DNA of 38,654 nt, taken from the NCBI GenBank assembly GCA_049964655.1, contig JBMFXC010000015.1:1-38654 (forward strand). Reading direction: 5' to 3'. The notes beneath the pieces were generated by a model. That model saw only the letters and a program-made list of their open reading frames with translations. It was not told where the DNA came from and ran no database searches. This stretch comes from JAJZJT01 sp049964655. Its GTDB lineage: Bacteria; Actinomycetota; Acidimicrobiia; Acidimicrobiales; RAAP-2. Below are positions 26,425 through 35,756 of this stretch, piece by piece. Made by a program: the position numbers and the translations under genes. Within the stretch, counting starts at the first letter, position 1, and every line of letters starts with the position of its first letter.

Positions 26425-26882
26425 CAGGCCGCCGACTGGAGCGAAGCTCGTGCACGCTCGTGCTCACCCTGCCGCCGCGTGCCGGACGGCGACGAGCCCC
26501 ATTGCCTTCATGGACGCCCTCAACGCACCGACTGACGCCGACGATCACCGGTCGCGATTGGCACCATCTGCCGTCCCGCGTCCTCTGTCGTCCGACCCAC
26601 AGCGCCGGTCCGACCCACCTGCCCGCGTACCGGCCCGGCCACCTGCCCACCTACCAGCCCGGCCCACCCCAAACGGACCGCCAGCCGACAGGCGGTGACC
26701 AACGGGTCACCGAAGCAGCCGTCGTCGGGCCGGTCAAACCGATGAATACCGGCACCGATCCACTCGTGCTCGACCGAACTGATGCGCAGAACTTCGCACA
26801 ATGTGCCCAGCCGTCTGACGGTGCAGACCGGCTGTCATCTGACTGCCTTGCGCTACTAAGCAGTCGGTGCGACAATCACCAC
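26425..26882. other. Intergenic stretch between purL and the lysine-rich gene
   Basis: About 460 bp with no supported gene. It contains an imperfect 24-bp duplication (26615-26662) in a C-rich tract, then AT-richer DNA from about 26720 that probably holds the promoter of the 26883 gene. GACAAT 6 nt before that ATG is a possible -10. Confidence 0.5.
26615..26662. repeat. Imperfect 24-bp tandem duplication
   Basis: Two adjacent 24-bp units beginning CCACCTGCCC and ending AGCCCGG or GGCCCGG, with about four mismatches. An older, decayed example of the minisatellites seen elsewhere in the window. Confidence 0.5.
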
Positions 26883-27314
26883 ATGCCTACTGCCGCCGCC
26901 AAGAAGCCTCGTAAAAAGACGACGATGTCCGACGCTCACAAGGCAGCGCTTGCCGCCGGTCGTGAGGAGGGACGGATCGTCCGCAAGTACCTCGAGGCGA
27001 TCGAACAGACGAAGCCCCGACGAGGACGCAAGCGCTCCCCCGACGCGATCGTCAAGCGGCTCGCTGCCATCGAGGACGAGCTCCTCGACGCCGATCCGTT
27101 GTCGCGTCTCCACCTCATCGAAGAACGCCAGCGTCTTCAGGCCGCTCTCGAACAGACAGACGACACCGTGGACCACAGCGAGCTCGAAGAAGAGTTCGTA
27201 CGTGTCGCCAAGGCCTATGGAGAGCGCAAGGGGATCTCGTACTCGGCCTGGCGCGCCGTGGGTGTGAGCGCCAGTGTGCTGCAAAAAGCCGACATCGCCC
27301 GGAGCCGGCGCTAG
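26883..27314 (+). CDS. Lysine-rich hypothetical protein, 143 aa
   Basis: The N-terminus is strongly basic (MPTAAAKKPRKKTTMSDAHK), followed by AALAAGREEGRIVRKYLEAI and a second basic patch KPRRGRKRSPDAIVKRLAAI. The middle, residues 65-115, is charged and helical and may be a coiled coil (DPLSRLHLIEERQRLQAALE). The C-terminus GERKGISYSAWRAVGVSASV could be a small helix-turn-helix. The composition suggests a DNA- or RNA-binding, perhaps nucleoid-associated, protein. I recall similar uncharacterised actinobacterial proteins but cannot name a family. ATG 26883 was chosen because similarity of composition starts there and the upstream frame is unlike protein. Convergent with purQ. Confidence 0.75.
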   Translation: MPTAAAKKPRKKTTMSDAHKAALAAGREEGRIVRKYLEAIEQTKPRRGRKRSPDAIVKRLAAIEDELLDADPLSRLHLIEERQRLQAALEQTDDTVDHSELEEEFVRVAKAYGERKGISYSAWRAVGVSASVLQKADIARSRR

Positions 27315-27349
27315 CGGACAGCGGGCCCGAGCCCAGCTCGCTCCCCTGC

Positions 27350-28021
27350 TCAGTGGGCGACGTCGGCGCCGAGGAGGGCGTCGAGGAGCACCTTGCCGTC
27401 AGCGGAGCCGAGAAGAGGGTCGCACGCCCGCTCGGGGTGCGGCATGAGCCCGACCACGTTGCGTCCGGCGTTGCAGACACCGGCGATGTCGTCGACCGAA
27501 CCGTTGGGATTGTCCACGTAACGCAGGACGATCCGGTCCTCGTCGCGTAGCTCGGCGAGCGTGCGGGCGTCGCAGGTGTAGTTGCCCTCGAAGTGGTTGA
27601 CCGGCAGCCGGAGCCGCGTGCCGGGGGTGACCCCGGCGGTGAGCACCGAGCGGTCGGTCGCCACCTCGACGTCGACCGTCGCGCACACGAAGCGCAGGCC
27701 CCGGTTCTTCTGCAGGGCGCCTGGGAGGAGCCCCGCCTCGGTCAGGACCTGGAACCCGTTGCAGATGCCGACAACCGGGCCGCCCTCGGCGGCAAAGCGG
27801 GCGACCGCCTCCATCACCGGTGCAAACCGGGCGATGGCTCCGGGGCGCAGGTAGTCGCCGTGGGCGAAGCCTCCCGGCAGCACGACGGCGTCGACGCCGC
27901 CGAGCGAGCCCTGGTGGTGCCAGACGAGCTCCGCCCCGGCACCGAGGGACCGAACCACCTGGACGACATCGTGCTCGCAGTTGCTGCCGGGGAAGACGAC
28001 GACCCCGACGCGAGGTGCCAT
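27350..28021 (-). CDS. purQ: FGAM synthase glutaminase subunit PurQ
   Basis: A 223-residue class I glutamine amidotransferase that feeds ammonia to PurL. It begins RVGVVVFPGSNCEHD; the nucleophile is the Cys in VVGICNGFQVLTEAGLLPG, and the His/Glu pair is in GLMPHPERA. FAHGDYLRPGA and VNHFEGNY are also typical. ATG 28021 shares one base with the purS stop (TGATG). It is the last gene of the purA-purD-purB-purC-purS-purQ operon. Confidence 0.95.
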   Translation of the reverse strand: MAPRVGVVVFPGSNCEHDVVQVVRSLGAGAELVWHHQGSLGGVDAVVLPGGFAHGDYLRPGAIARFAPVMEAVARFAAEGGPVVGICNGFQVLTEAGLLPGALQKNRGLRFVCATVDVEVATDRSVLTAGVTPGTRLRLPVNHFEGNYTCDARTLAELRDEDRIVLRYVDNPNGSVDDIAGVCNAGRNVVGLMPHPERACDPLLGSADGKVLLDALLGADVAH

Positions 28022-28332
28022 CAGTCGCTCCCGCTCATCGAGCCTGCCGATCGGGCCCGTTCCTCGTCTACCGGCCCGGTCACCGTCACGGTCCACTCCT
28101 CCAAGACGGGGTTGGCCAGGAGCCGATCGGCCACCAGCTCGGCTTCTGCCACGGCGCTGGCGTGGTCGTCGGCCTCGACCTCGAACCGGAACGCCTTGCC
28201 GGCGTGGAGCCCGCGCACGGTGTGCACGCCGAGGGCAGGCAGGGCGCGCTCGATGGTGGCACCGGCGGGGTCGGCGATCCCCGGGCGCAGCTGCACCTCC
28301 ACCAGCGCGGTGAACGTCGACGGGTCGCTCAT
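28021..28332 (-). CDS. purS: FGAM synthase subunit PurS
   Basis: A 103-residue PurS, the small bridging subunit between PurL and PurQ. TALVEVQLRPGIADPAGATI and ALGVHTVRGLHAGKAFRFEV are its hallmarks. It is about 20 residues longer than the usual 80, with an acidic Ser-rich tail. ATG 28332 overlaps the purC stop (ATGA) and its stop overlaps purQ (TGATG). Confidence 0.92.
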   Translation of the reverse strand: MSDPSTFTALVEVQLRPGIADPAGATIERALPALGVHTVRGLHAGKAFRFEVEADDHASAVAEAELVADRLLANPVLEEWTVTVTGPVDEERARSAGSMSGSD

Positions 28333-29228
28333 CTTCCCTCCCAGTCTGCCAACGATCGTCCGCAGACGCGCTCGTAGGCCTCGCGATAACGGTGGGACGT
28401 CTCGGCCACGACGTCGGGTGGGAGCGGCGGCGGCGGCGGCTGCTTGTCCCACGGCTGGGCCTCGAGCCAGTCGCGCAACGGCTGCTTGTCGAACGACGGG
28501 GGCGTCGTCCCCGGCTCCCACCGGTCGGCTGGCCAGAAACGCGACGAGTCGGGGGTGAGCACCTCGTCGCAGATGGCGAGGCGGCCGTCGAGGATGCCGA
28601 GCTCGAACTTGGTGTCGGCGACGATGATGCCGTGGCGCTCGGCGACCGATGCAGCACGCCCGTAGGCGGTGAGGCAGATGCGGGCCGCCTCGGCGACCAC
28701 CTCGCCGCCCACCAGGTCCGCCGCCTCGGCAAGGGTCAGGTTCCGGTCGTGCCCGGAGGTCTCCTTGGTCGACGGCGTGAAGAGCGGCTGGGGGAGGCGG
28801 TCGGCATGGCGAAGGCCGGCGGGCAGGCGAACACCGTGGACTGTCCCTGAGGCCTCGTACTCCTTGGCTGCAGAGCCGGCCAGGTAGCCCCGCACGATGC
28901 ACTCGAGCGGCAGCATGTCGGCTCGGCGGACGAGCATGGCCCTTCCCGCCAGGGCGCCGAGACCACCGGGCAGGTCGGCTGCCGCGAAGGGGAAGGCCGA
29001 CGGGTCGACCGAGACGAGGTGGTTGGGTGCGACGTCGGCGAGCTGGTCGAGCCAGTGGAACGTCATGGCGGTGAGGACCCTCCCCTTGTCGGGGATCGGC
29101 TCGGCCATCACCACGTCGAAGGCAGAGATGCGGTCGGAGGCCACCAACAGCAGTCGGCCGTGGCCGGCGTCGTAGAGCTCGCGAACCTTGCCCGAGTGCA
29201 CCAGCGGAAGTCCTCGACCCACCGTCAC
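28329..29228 (-). CDS. purC: SAICAR synthetase
   Basis: A 299-residue PurC, joining CAIR and aspartate with ATP. Motifs are HSGKVRELYDAG, LLVASDRISAFDVVM, PLECIVRGYLAGSAAKEY, ADTKFELGI and ICDEVLTPDSSRFWPAD. The length fits the 290-300 residue class common in actinobacteria. A run of prolines (DKQPPPPPLPPDVV) stands before the last helix. GTG 29228 overlaps the purB stop (GTGA). Confidence 0.95.
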   Translation of the reverse strand: MTVGRGLPLVHSGKVRELYDAGHGRLLLVASDRISAFDVVMAEPIPDKGRVLTAMTFHWLDQLADVAPNHLVSVDPSAFPFAAADLPGGLGALAGRAMLVRRADMLPLECIVRGYLAGSAAKEYEASGTVHGVRLPAGLRHADRLPQPLFTPSTKETSGHDRNLTLAEAADLVGGEVVAEAARICLTAYGRAASVAERHGIIVADTKFELGILDGRLAICDEVLTPDSSRFWPADRWEPGTTPPSFDKQPLRDWLEAQPWDKQPPPPPLPPDVVAETSHRYREAYERVCGRSLADWEGR

Positions 29229-30574
29229 ACCTCCCCACGCGGCGAGCGCTCTGCGTCCGACCCGCCGTCCGACCCGCCGTCGAGCGCGTCGGTGAACCGG
29301 TGCACCTGACGCAGCATCCGAGAGAGGTCGAACGCTGCGTCGAGGTCGTCGGTCGACAGCGTGACGTCTGGGTCCTCGTCGAGCACGGTGCGCAACGGCA
29401 CCCGGCGTTCCCAGGCAGCGCGAGCGTCGCGCTGGACGATGCGGTAGGCGGAGTCACGCGAGAGCCCACCGGCAACGAGGGCGAGGAGGACCGACTGGCT
29501 GAAGAGGAGCCCGAAGCTCCCCTCGGTCAGGTTGGCGAGCGCTCGCTCGGGGTGGACCACCAGTCCGTCGACCAGGCCGGTCGCCTTCTCGAGCACGTAG
29601 AGGGCGAGCAGCGAAGCATCGGGCAGAACGACCCGCTCGACCGAGCTGTGCGAGATGTCGCGCTCGTGCCACAGCGCGATGTCCTCGAGGCCGGCGGACA
29701 GGTAGCCACGCAGCACCCGCGCCAGCCCGCACAGGCGTTCCGACAGGATCGGGTTGCGCTTGTGAGGCATGGCCGAGCTGCCCTTCTGACCGGGCTTGAA
29801 CGGCTCCTCGGCCTCGCCCACCTCGCTGCGAGCCAGATGGCGGACCTCGGTGGCGATCGCCTCGACAGTCGACCCCACCGACGCACAGGCGAAGAGGTAC
29901 TCGGCGTGGCGGTCCCGAGCGATGACCTGGGTGGCCGGTACGGGGGTCAGCCCGAGGGCGGCGCAGACGTAGGCCTCGACGGCGGGGTCGATGTTCGAGT
30001 AGGTCCCGACTGCGCCCGACAGCTTGCCCACGGCCACCCGGGAACGGGCGGCGATCAGGCGCTCGACGTCACGTCGGACCTGGAGGGCCCACAGGGCGAA
30101 CTTGGCACCGTAGGTGGTGGGCTCGGCGTGCATGCCGTGGGTGCGGCCGGCCACCGGGACGTCGATGAGCTCACGAGCTCGCCGCTCGCACGCTGCGGCG
30201 AGCTGCTGGGCGGCAGCCACCAGCAGGTCGGCGGCCCGGGTCAGGGTGGCGCACAGCGCGGTGTCGACCACGTCGGAGGAGGTCAGTCCATAGTGGACCC
30301 ACGAGCCCTCGGGCTGCCCGATGGCCGCCTGCACGACGTCGACGAAGGCGGCCACGTCGTGGTCGGTGACCCGCTCGCGCTCGGCGACGGCAGCGACGAA
30401 GGCGGCGTCCACCACCGGCGCCCGGTCGCGGCACGCCCTGGCGGCGGCTTCGGGGACCTGCCCGAGGGCCGCCCACCCCTCGGTGGCCAACAGCTCGACC
30501 TCGAGCCAGGTGCTCAGCCGGGCCTCGTCGTCGAAGAGCGCGGCCATGGCGGGGGGGGCGTAGCGGGGGATCAC
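29225..30574 (-). CDS. purB: Adenylosuccinate lyase
   Basis: A 449-residue PurB, which acts twice: SAICAR to AICAR, and adenylosuccinate to AMP. It begins IPRYAPPAMAALFDDEARLS, with GSWVHYGLTSSDVVDTAL, PVAGRTHGMHAEPTTYG carrying a catalytic His, and the fumarase-superfamily signature GSSAMPHKRNPI with the catalytic Ser loop. GTG 30574 overlaps the purD stop (GTGA). The end is a Gly/Ser/Asp-rich tail. Confidence 0.95.
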   Translation of the reverse strand: MIPRYAPPAMAALFDDEARLSTWLEVELLATEGWAALGQVPEAAARACRDRAPVVDAAFVAAVAERERVTDHDVAAFVDVVQAAIGQPEGSWVHYGLTSSDVVDTALCATLTRAADLLVAAAQQLAAACERRARELIDVPVAGRTHGMHAEPTTYGAKFALWALQVRRDVERLIAARSRVAVGKLSGAVGTYSNIDPAVEAYVCAALGLTPVPATQVIARDRHAEYLFACASVGSTVEAIATEVRHLARSEVGEAEEPFKPGQKGSSAMPHKRNPILSERLCGLARVLRGYLSAGLEDIALWHERDISHSSVERVVLPDASLLALYVLEKATGLVDGLVVHPERALANLTEGSFGLLFSQSVLLALVAGGLSRDSAYRIVQRDARAAWERRVPLRTVLDEDPDVTLSTDDLDAAFDLSRMLRQVHRFTDALDGGSDGGSDAERSPRGEV

Positions 30575-31908
30575 CCGACGGTCTCCTCTCGGGGGTCGGC
30601 GGCGGTGGGCACCTGGGCGTTCGGTTCGGCCGTGGCCGTGGCCGCGGCCAGCTCGGCGATGTCGGGGCGGACGACCATCCCCGGCCACGACAGGCGACCG
30701 ACGGCCCGGTACGCCCGGACCCGTGCTTCGGCGAGAGTCGGCGCCAGCGCGGTGACACCCAGGACCCGGCCGCCGGCGGTCACCAGGTGGCCACCTTCCA
30801 ACCGGGTGCCGGCGTGGAAGACCGTGACGGCTGGGTCGTCGACGGCATCCAGCCCGTCGATCGGATCGCCCGTGTGGGGCACGTCGGGGTAGCCCGGGGC
30901 GGCCGCCACCACGCACACGGCGGCCTCGGGAGAGAAGCGGGGACGGGTGGCGAGGCGTCCGGCCGCCACCTCGGCGAGCAAGCCGGCGAGGTCGCCGTCG
31001 AAACGGGGAAGGACGACCTGGGTCTCGGGGTCACCGAAGCGGACGTTGAACTCGAGGACCTTGGGCCCCTCGGCCGTCAGCATCAGCCCGGCATAGAGCA
31101 CGCCCCGGTAGTCGATGCCCCGGGCGGCGAAGACAGGGAGGAGCGGGGCGACCGCTCGCTCCACGAGGTCGTCGACGGCAGCGTCGTCGAGCTCGGCCAG
31201 CGGGGAGTAGGCACCCATCCCTCCGGTGTTCGGCCCGGAGCCACCAGGCCCCAACCGCTTGAAGTCGCGGGCGGGCGCCAAGGGGGCGAGCCGGGTGCCG
31301 TCGCAGAGGACGAGCAGGGAGCACTCCTCGCCGACGAGGCCCTCCTCGACGACCACGGTTCGGCCGGCGGTCCCGAAGGCTGCCCCGGACAGCTTGGCCT
31401 CGACGTCGGCGACCGCCTCGGCGAGGGAGGCGGTGACGAGCACCCCTTTGCCGGCGGCCAGGCCGTCGGTCTTGACCACGTAGGGACCGGGCAGGGTGCG
31501 CAGGAAGGCGGTTGCCGCCGCGACGTCGGTGAACACGCCGAAGCGGGCGGTGGGCACCCCGGCGTCGGCCAGGAGCTCCTTCATGAAGGCCTTGGACCCC
31601 TCGAGGCGGGCCCCGTCGGCACCCGGGCCGAAGACCAGCCGTCCGGCGGCTCGCAGGCGGTCGGCGAGGCCGTCGACCAGGGGAGCCTCGGGCCCGACGA
31701 CGAAGAGGTCGGCGTCGAGCTCCTCGGGTGGCTGGCTGGTGACCGTGACGGTGTGGCCTTCGGGGGTCTCTCCCACCATGCCCGGGTTGCCCGGCGTGAC
31801 GACCACGTCGACCGTGCGCCCGAGGACGGTGGCCAGTGCGTGCTCACGGCCGCCCGAGCCGACCACGCACACCCGGCCGCCCGGCGCCGGTCGGTCGGGA
31901 ACGCTCAT
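30571..31908 (-). CDS. purD: Phosphoribosylamine-glycine ligase
   Basis: A 445-residue PurD (GAR synthetase), step two of purine synthesis, an ATP-grasp enzyme. It begins RVCVVGSGGREHALA; ATP-grasp blocks are VVKTDGLAAGKGVLV, LGPGGSGPNTGGMGAYSPL and LEFNVRFGDPETQVVLPR. ATG 31908 overlaps the purA stop (ATGA). The product of PurF is unstable phosphoribosylamine, yet purF is in a different operon about 8 kb away. Confidence 0.95.
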   Translation of the reverse strand: MSVPDRPAPGGRVCVVGSGGREHALATVLGRTVDVVVTPGNPGMVGETPEGHTVTVTSQPPEELDADLFVVGPEAPLVDGLADRLRAAGRLVFGPGADGARLEGSKAFMKELLADAGVPTARFGVFTDVAAATAFLRTLPGPYVVKTDGLAAGKGVLVTASLAEAVADVEAKLSGAAFGTAGRTVVVEEGLVGEECSLLVLCDGTRLAPLAPARDFKRLGPGGSGPNTGGMGAYSPLAELDDAAVDDLVERAVAPLLPVFAARGIDYRGVLYAGLMLTAEGPKVLEFNVRFGDPETQVVLPRFDGDLAGLLAEVAAGRLATRPRFSPEAAVCVVAAAPGYPDVPHTGDPIDGLDAVDDPAVTVFHAGTRLEGGHLVTAGGRVLGVTALAPTLAEARVRAYRAVGRLSWPGMVVRPDIAELAAATATAEPNAQVPTAADPREETVG

Positions 31909-33188
31909 GCGGCAAACGTCACGAACTGCTCCCGACCGGGACCGACCCCGACCAGGCGCACCGGCACGCCGATCTGGTCCGCCAGGAACCCGACATAGGC
32001 GCGGGCGGCGCCGGGGAGGTCGTCGCAGTCGGTGACCCCGCTCAGGTCGGTCCCCCACCCGGGGAGCTCCTCGTAGAGCGGGGTCACCTGGTGCAGGACC
32101 GACTGGTGGTAGGGAGGATGGTCGTAGCGGGTGCCGTCGGGGCCCTCGTAGGCCACGCAGACCTTGACAGTGTCGAAGGTGTCGAGCACGTCGAGCTTGG
32201 TCAGGGCGACCTCGCTCAGCGAGTTGAGCCGGACGGCCTGGCGGGCCATGACGGCGTCGAACCAACCGGGGCGGCGGCGGCGACCGGTGTTGGTGCCGAA
32301 CTCGTGCCCCCGCTCGACCAGGGTGTCGGCGACCTCGCCGTCGAGCTCGGTCGGGAAGGGCCCCGTCCCCACCCGGGTGACGTAGGCCTTGGCGATGCCG
32401 ATCACCCGCTCGATGTCGCGAGGGCCGATGCCGGCCCCGGTGCACGCCCCCCCCGCCACGGGGTTCGACGACGTGACGAAGGGGTAGGTGCCGTGGTCGA
32501 GGTCGAGGAAGGTGGCCTGGGCCCCCTCGAGCAGTACGTGCTCGCCGCTGGCCAGGAGGTCGTGGACGAACGCCACGGCATCGCCGACCATCGGGGCCAG
32601 ACGGGGCGCCAGCTCGCCCAGGTAGAGCTCGGTGATCACGTCGGCGTCGAGCGGCAGACGGTTGTACACCTTGGCCAGGACCGCGTTCTTCTCCTTCAGC
32701 ACCACGTCGAGCTTCTGACGGAAGATCTTCGGGTCGAGCAGGTCCTGCACCCGCAGGCCGACCCTCGCCGCCTTGTCGGCGTAGGCGGGACCGATCCCTC
32801 GTCGGGTAGTGCCCAGGCTGTTCTTGCCGAGGTACCGCTCGGTCAACCGGTCGAGCTCGTGGTGGTACGGCATGATGAGGTGGGCGTTGCCGCTGACCAG
32901 CAGGCGGGAGGCGTCGACGCCCTTGGCTGCCAGCGTGTCGAGCTCCTCGAGCAGGACCACCGGGTCGACGACCACGCCGTTGCCGATCACCGGGGTGATG
33001 TGGTCGTAGAGGACGCCGCTCGGCACGAGCTGGAGGGCGAACGTCTCCCCACCCACCACCAAGGTGTGCCCGGCGTTGTGCCCGCCCTGGTAGCGGACCA
33101 CCGCCCGCATCTCCCGGGCGAGGAGGTCGGTCAGCTTGCCCTTCCCCTCGTCACCCCACTGGGTCCCGACGACCACGGTTGCGGGCAC
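31905..33188 (-). CDS. purA: Adenylosuccinate synthetase
   Basis: A 427-residue PurA, which converts IMP, aspartate and GTP to adenylosuccinate. The N-terminal P-loop is VVVGTQWGDEGKGKLTDLLA, then RYQGGHNAGHTL, GTTRRGIGPAYADK, LLEGAQATFLDLDHGTYPF, and VTRVGTGPFPTEL. The frame begins at GTG 33194, but the GTG at 33188 (MPATVVVGTQ) is chosen because GGAGG then stands 8 nt upstream and the N-terminus matches the family. It is first in the six-gene purA-to-purQ operon, 75 bp after clpB, with its own -10-like box. Confidence 0.95.
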   Translation of the reverse strand: MPATVVVGTQWGDEGKGKLTDLLAREMRAVVRYQGGHNAGHTLVVGGETFALQLVPSGVLYDHITPVIGNGVVVDPVVLLEELDTLAAKGVDASRLLVSGNAHLIMPYHHELDRLTERYLGKNSLGTTRRGIGPAYADKAARVGLRVQDLLDPKIFRQKLDVVLKEKNAVLAKVYNRLPLDADVITELYLGELAPRLAPMVGDAVAFVHDLLASGEHVLLEGAQATFLDLDHGTYPFVTSSNPVAGGACTGAGIGPRDIERVIGIAKAYVTRVGTGPFPTELDGEVADTLVERGHEFGTNTGRRRRPGWFDAVMARQAVRLNSLSEVALTKLDVLDTFDTVKVCVAYEGPDGTRYDHPPYHQSVLHQVTPLYEELPGWGTDLSGVTDCDDLPGAARAYVGFLADQIGVPVRLVGVGPGREQFVTFAA

Positions 33189-33213
33189 GCGCACATCCTC
33201 CGTTGCGGAAAGC

Positions 33214-33234
33214 GGATTACACGACAGTGTATCC
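33214..33234 (-). promoter_or_regulatory. purA promoter with dyad
   Basis: On the minus strand GGATACAC, TGTC, GTGTAATCC form a near-perfect dyad that contains TACACT (33231 to 33226), a good -10 box about 40 nt before the purA start. It points to a promoter for the pur operon separate from clpB, possibly repressor-controlled. No convincing -35. Confidence 0.4.
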
Positions 33235-33263
33235 CGGCACGAAGCACCGGGCCGGGGGGTGGG

Positions 33264-35756
33264 TCAGCGCAGGACGATCTCCCCGTCGGCCTCGTCGACG
33301 GTGACCGTGGCGCCGTCGGTGTAGCGACCCTCGAGGAGGGCGAGGGCGAGGGCGTCCTCGACCCGGCGCTGGATGACCCGCCGGAGTGGGCGCGCTCCGA
33401 AGTCGGGATCGTAGCCAGCGTGTGCCAGCCAGGCCTCGGCCGCCGGCGTCACCTCGAGGGAGAGCCGGCGCTCGGCCAGCCGGCTCCGGAGCCGGTCGAG
33501 CTGGATGGTGACGATCCGCTCGAGGTCGGCCTCGCTCAGGGGGTGGAAGCGGACGATCTCGTCGATCCGGTTGACGAACTCGGGCTTGAAGAAGGCTGTG
33601 GGGTCGCCGGGCAGGTTGGACGTCATGATGAGCACCACGTTGGTGAAGTCCACCGTGCGGCCCTGCCCGTCGGTCAGGCGTCCGTCCTCGAGCACCTGGA
33701 GCAGCACGTTGAACACATCGGGGTGGGCTTTCTCCAACTCGTCGAGCAGGACCACCGCGTACGGCCGCCGCCGGACGGCCTCGGTCAGCTGGCCGCCCTC
33801 CTCGTAGCCCACGTACCCGGGGGGGGCACCGACCAGCCGCGAGACGGCGTGGCGCTCCATGTACTCGCTCATGTCGATGCGGACCATGGCACGGGTGTCG
33901 TCGAAGAGGAACTCGGCGAGGGCGCGGGCGAGCTCGGTCTTGCCCACACCAGTGGGGCCGAGGAAGAGGAACGAGCCGATGGGACGGTTGGGGTCCGACA
34001 ACCCGGCCCGGCTGCGCCGGATGGCGTTGGCCACCGCCGAGACTGCCTCGTCTTGGCCGACCACCCGGGCGTGGAGCGCGTCCTCCATGCGGACGAGCTT
34101 GGCCACCTCGCCCTCCAGCAGTCGGCTGACCGGCACCCCGGTCCAGCGGCTGACCACCTCGGCGACGTCCTCGGCGTCGACTTCCTCCTTCAAGAAGCGC
34201 TGCTCGGCCTGCAGACGGGCCAGGGCCTCGGTGGCTTCCTCCACCTGCTTCTCGAGCTGGGGGACCTGGCCGTAGGTGATCTCGGAGGCCTCGGCAAGGT
34301 GTCCGTCACGGGCGAGGCGCTCGGCCTCGCCCCGGCGCGCCTCGAGCTCGCCCTTGGCCGACTGGATGGCGGCGATGGCTTCCTTCTCGGCCTGCCAGTG
34401 GGCGGTCATGCCGGCAGCCTGCTCGGACAGGTTGGCCAGCTCCTCGTCGAGACGGGCGAGGCGCTCGGCGGAGGCGGCGTCGGTCTCCTTGGCCAGCGCC
34501 ACCCGTTCGATCTCGAGCTGGCGCATCCGACGGGTGACCACGTCGAGCTCGGTGGGCATCGAGTCGATCTCGATACGCAGCCGGCTGGCCGCCTCGTCCA
34601 TGAGGTCGATGGCCTTGTCGGGCAGGAACCGCCCGGTGACGTAACGGTCCGAGAGCACGGCGGCAGCAACCAGGGCGGCGTCCTGGATGCGCACGCCGTG
34701 GTGGACCTCGTACCGCTCCTTCAGACCGCGCAGGATGGCAATGGTGTCGGCCACCGACGGCGGTGGGACGTAGACCTGCTGGAAGCGCCGCTCGAGGGCG
34801 GCGTCCTTCTCGATGTACTGGCGGTACTCGTCGAGGGTGGTGGCGCCGATCAGGCGCAGCTCGCCCCGGGCGAGCAGCGGCTTGATCATGTTGCCGGCGT
34901 CCATGGCCCCCTCGGCACCCCCGCCCGCCCCCACGATGGTGTGCAGCTCGTCGACGAAGGTGATCACCTCGCCTTCGGCATCGGTGATCTCCTTCAGGAC
35001 CGCCTTCAGGCGCTCCTCGAACTCACCGCGGTACTTGGCGCCGGCCACCATCGAGCCGAGGTCGAGGGCGATCACCCGCTTGCCCTTCAGCCCGTCGGGC
35101 ACGTCCCCCTCGACGATCCGCTGGGCCAGGCCCTCCACGATGGCCGTCTTGCCCACGCCGGGCTCGCCGATGAGCACGGGGTTGTTTTTGGTGCGGCGGG
35201 AGAGCACCTGGATGACCCGGCGCACTTCCTCGTCGCGGCCGATGACCGGGTCCATCTTCCCCTGACGGGCCAGGGCGGTGAGGTCGCGCCCGTAGCGCTC
35301 GAGGGCCTGGAAGGTCTCCTCGGGGTTCTGTGTGGTGACCCGGTGGCTGCCCCGCACGTCACGCAGGGCGCCGAGGAGGGCGTCGCGCTCCACCCCCAGC
35401 CGGTCGGCCATGGCGAGCAGCAGGTGCTCGACCGACAGGTAGTCGTCACCCATGTCCTGACGGGTGGCGTCCGCCGTCTCGAGCACCTCGCGCAGGGCCC
35501 GGTCGACACGGGGCTCCGCTCCGCCGTAGACCCTCGGGAGCCGTTCGAGCTCACCCTCCACCCGGCGCAGGACCGTGCCGGGGTCACTGCCCAGGCGGGC
35601 CAGCACCGGGCCGGCCACCCCGTCGGCCTGGGCGAGGATGGCGGCGAGCACGTGGTCGGGGGTGACCTCGGGGTGGTGGGCGCCACGGGCGCGTTCCACC
35701 GCGGCACCGAACGCCTCTTGGGTCTTGAGCGTCCACCGGTCTGGGCTTGTCGTCAT
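33264..35756 (-). CDS. clpB: ATP-dependent disaggregase ClpB
   Basis: An 830-residue Hsp100 chaperone that works with DnaK to pull apart aggregates. The N-terminal Clp domain (1-140) is followed by NBD1 with Walker A GEPGVGKTAIVEG, Walker B VITFVDELHT, a coiled-coil middle domain (about 400-520) and NBD2 with GPTGVGKTELARAL and VVLLDELEKAHPDVFN. After IMTSN the loop before FKPEFVNRIDE is only 7-8 residues, against about 30 in most ClpBs, which explains the shorter length. ATG 35756 overlaps the hspR stop (ATGA), tying its output to the repressor. Confidence 0.96.
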   Translation of the reverse strand: MTTSPDRWTLKTQEAFGAAVERARGAHHPEVTPDHVLAAILAQADGVAGPVLARLGSDPGTVLRRVEGELERLPRVYGGAEPRVDRALREVLETADATRQDMGDDYLSVEHLLLAMADRLGVERDALLGALRDVRGSHRVTTQNPEETFQALERYGRDLTALARQGKMDPVIGRDEEVRRVIQVLSRRTKNNPVLIGEPGVGKTAIVEGLAQRIVEGDVPDGLKGKRVIALDLGSMVAGAKYRGEFEERLKAVLKEITDAEGEVITFVDELHTIVGAGGGAEGAMDAGNMIKPLLARGELRLIGATTLDEYRQYIEKDAALERRFQQVYVPPPSVADTIAILRGLKERYEVHHGVRIQDAALVAAAVLSDRYVTGRFLPDKAIDLMDEAASRLRIEIDSMPTELDVVTRRMRQLEIERVALAKETDAASAERLARLDEELANLSEQAAGMTAHWQAEKEAIAAIQSAKGELEARRGEAERLARDGHLAEASEITYGQVPQLEKQVEEATEALARLQAEQRFLKEEVDAEDVAEVVSRWTGVPVSRLLEGEVAKLVRMEDALHARVVGQDEAVSAVANAIRRSRAGLSDPNRPIGSFLFLGPTGVGKTELARALAEFLFDDTRAMVRIDMSEYMERHAVSRLVGAPPGYVGYEEGGQLTEAVRRRPYAVVLLDELEKAHPDVFNVLLQVLEDGRLTDGQGRTVDFTNVVLIMTSNLPGDPTAFFKPEFVNRIDEIVRFHPLSEADLERIVTIQLDRLRSRLAERRLSLEVTPAAEAWLAHAGYDPDFGARPLRRVIQRRVEDALALALLEGRYTDGATVTVDEADGEIVLR

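Noticed and set aside
27315..27349. Terminator between the lysine-rich gene and purQ
   Set aside because: CGAGC-CCA-GCTCG (27328-27340) is only a 5-bp stem and lacks a T-tract; not strong enough to list as a feature.
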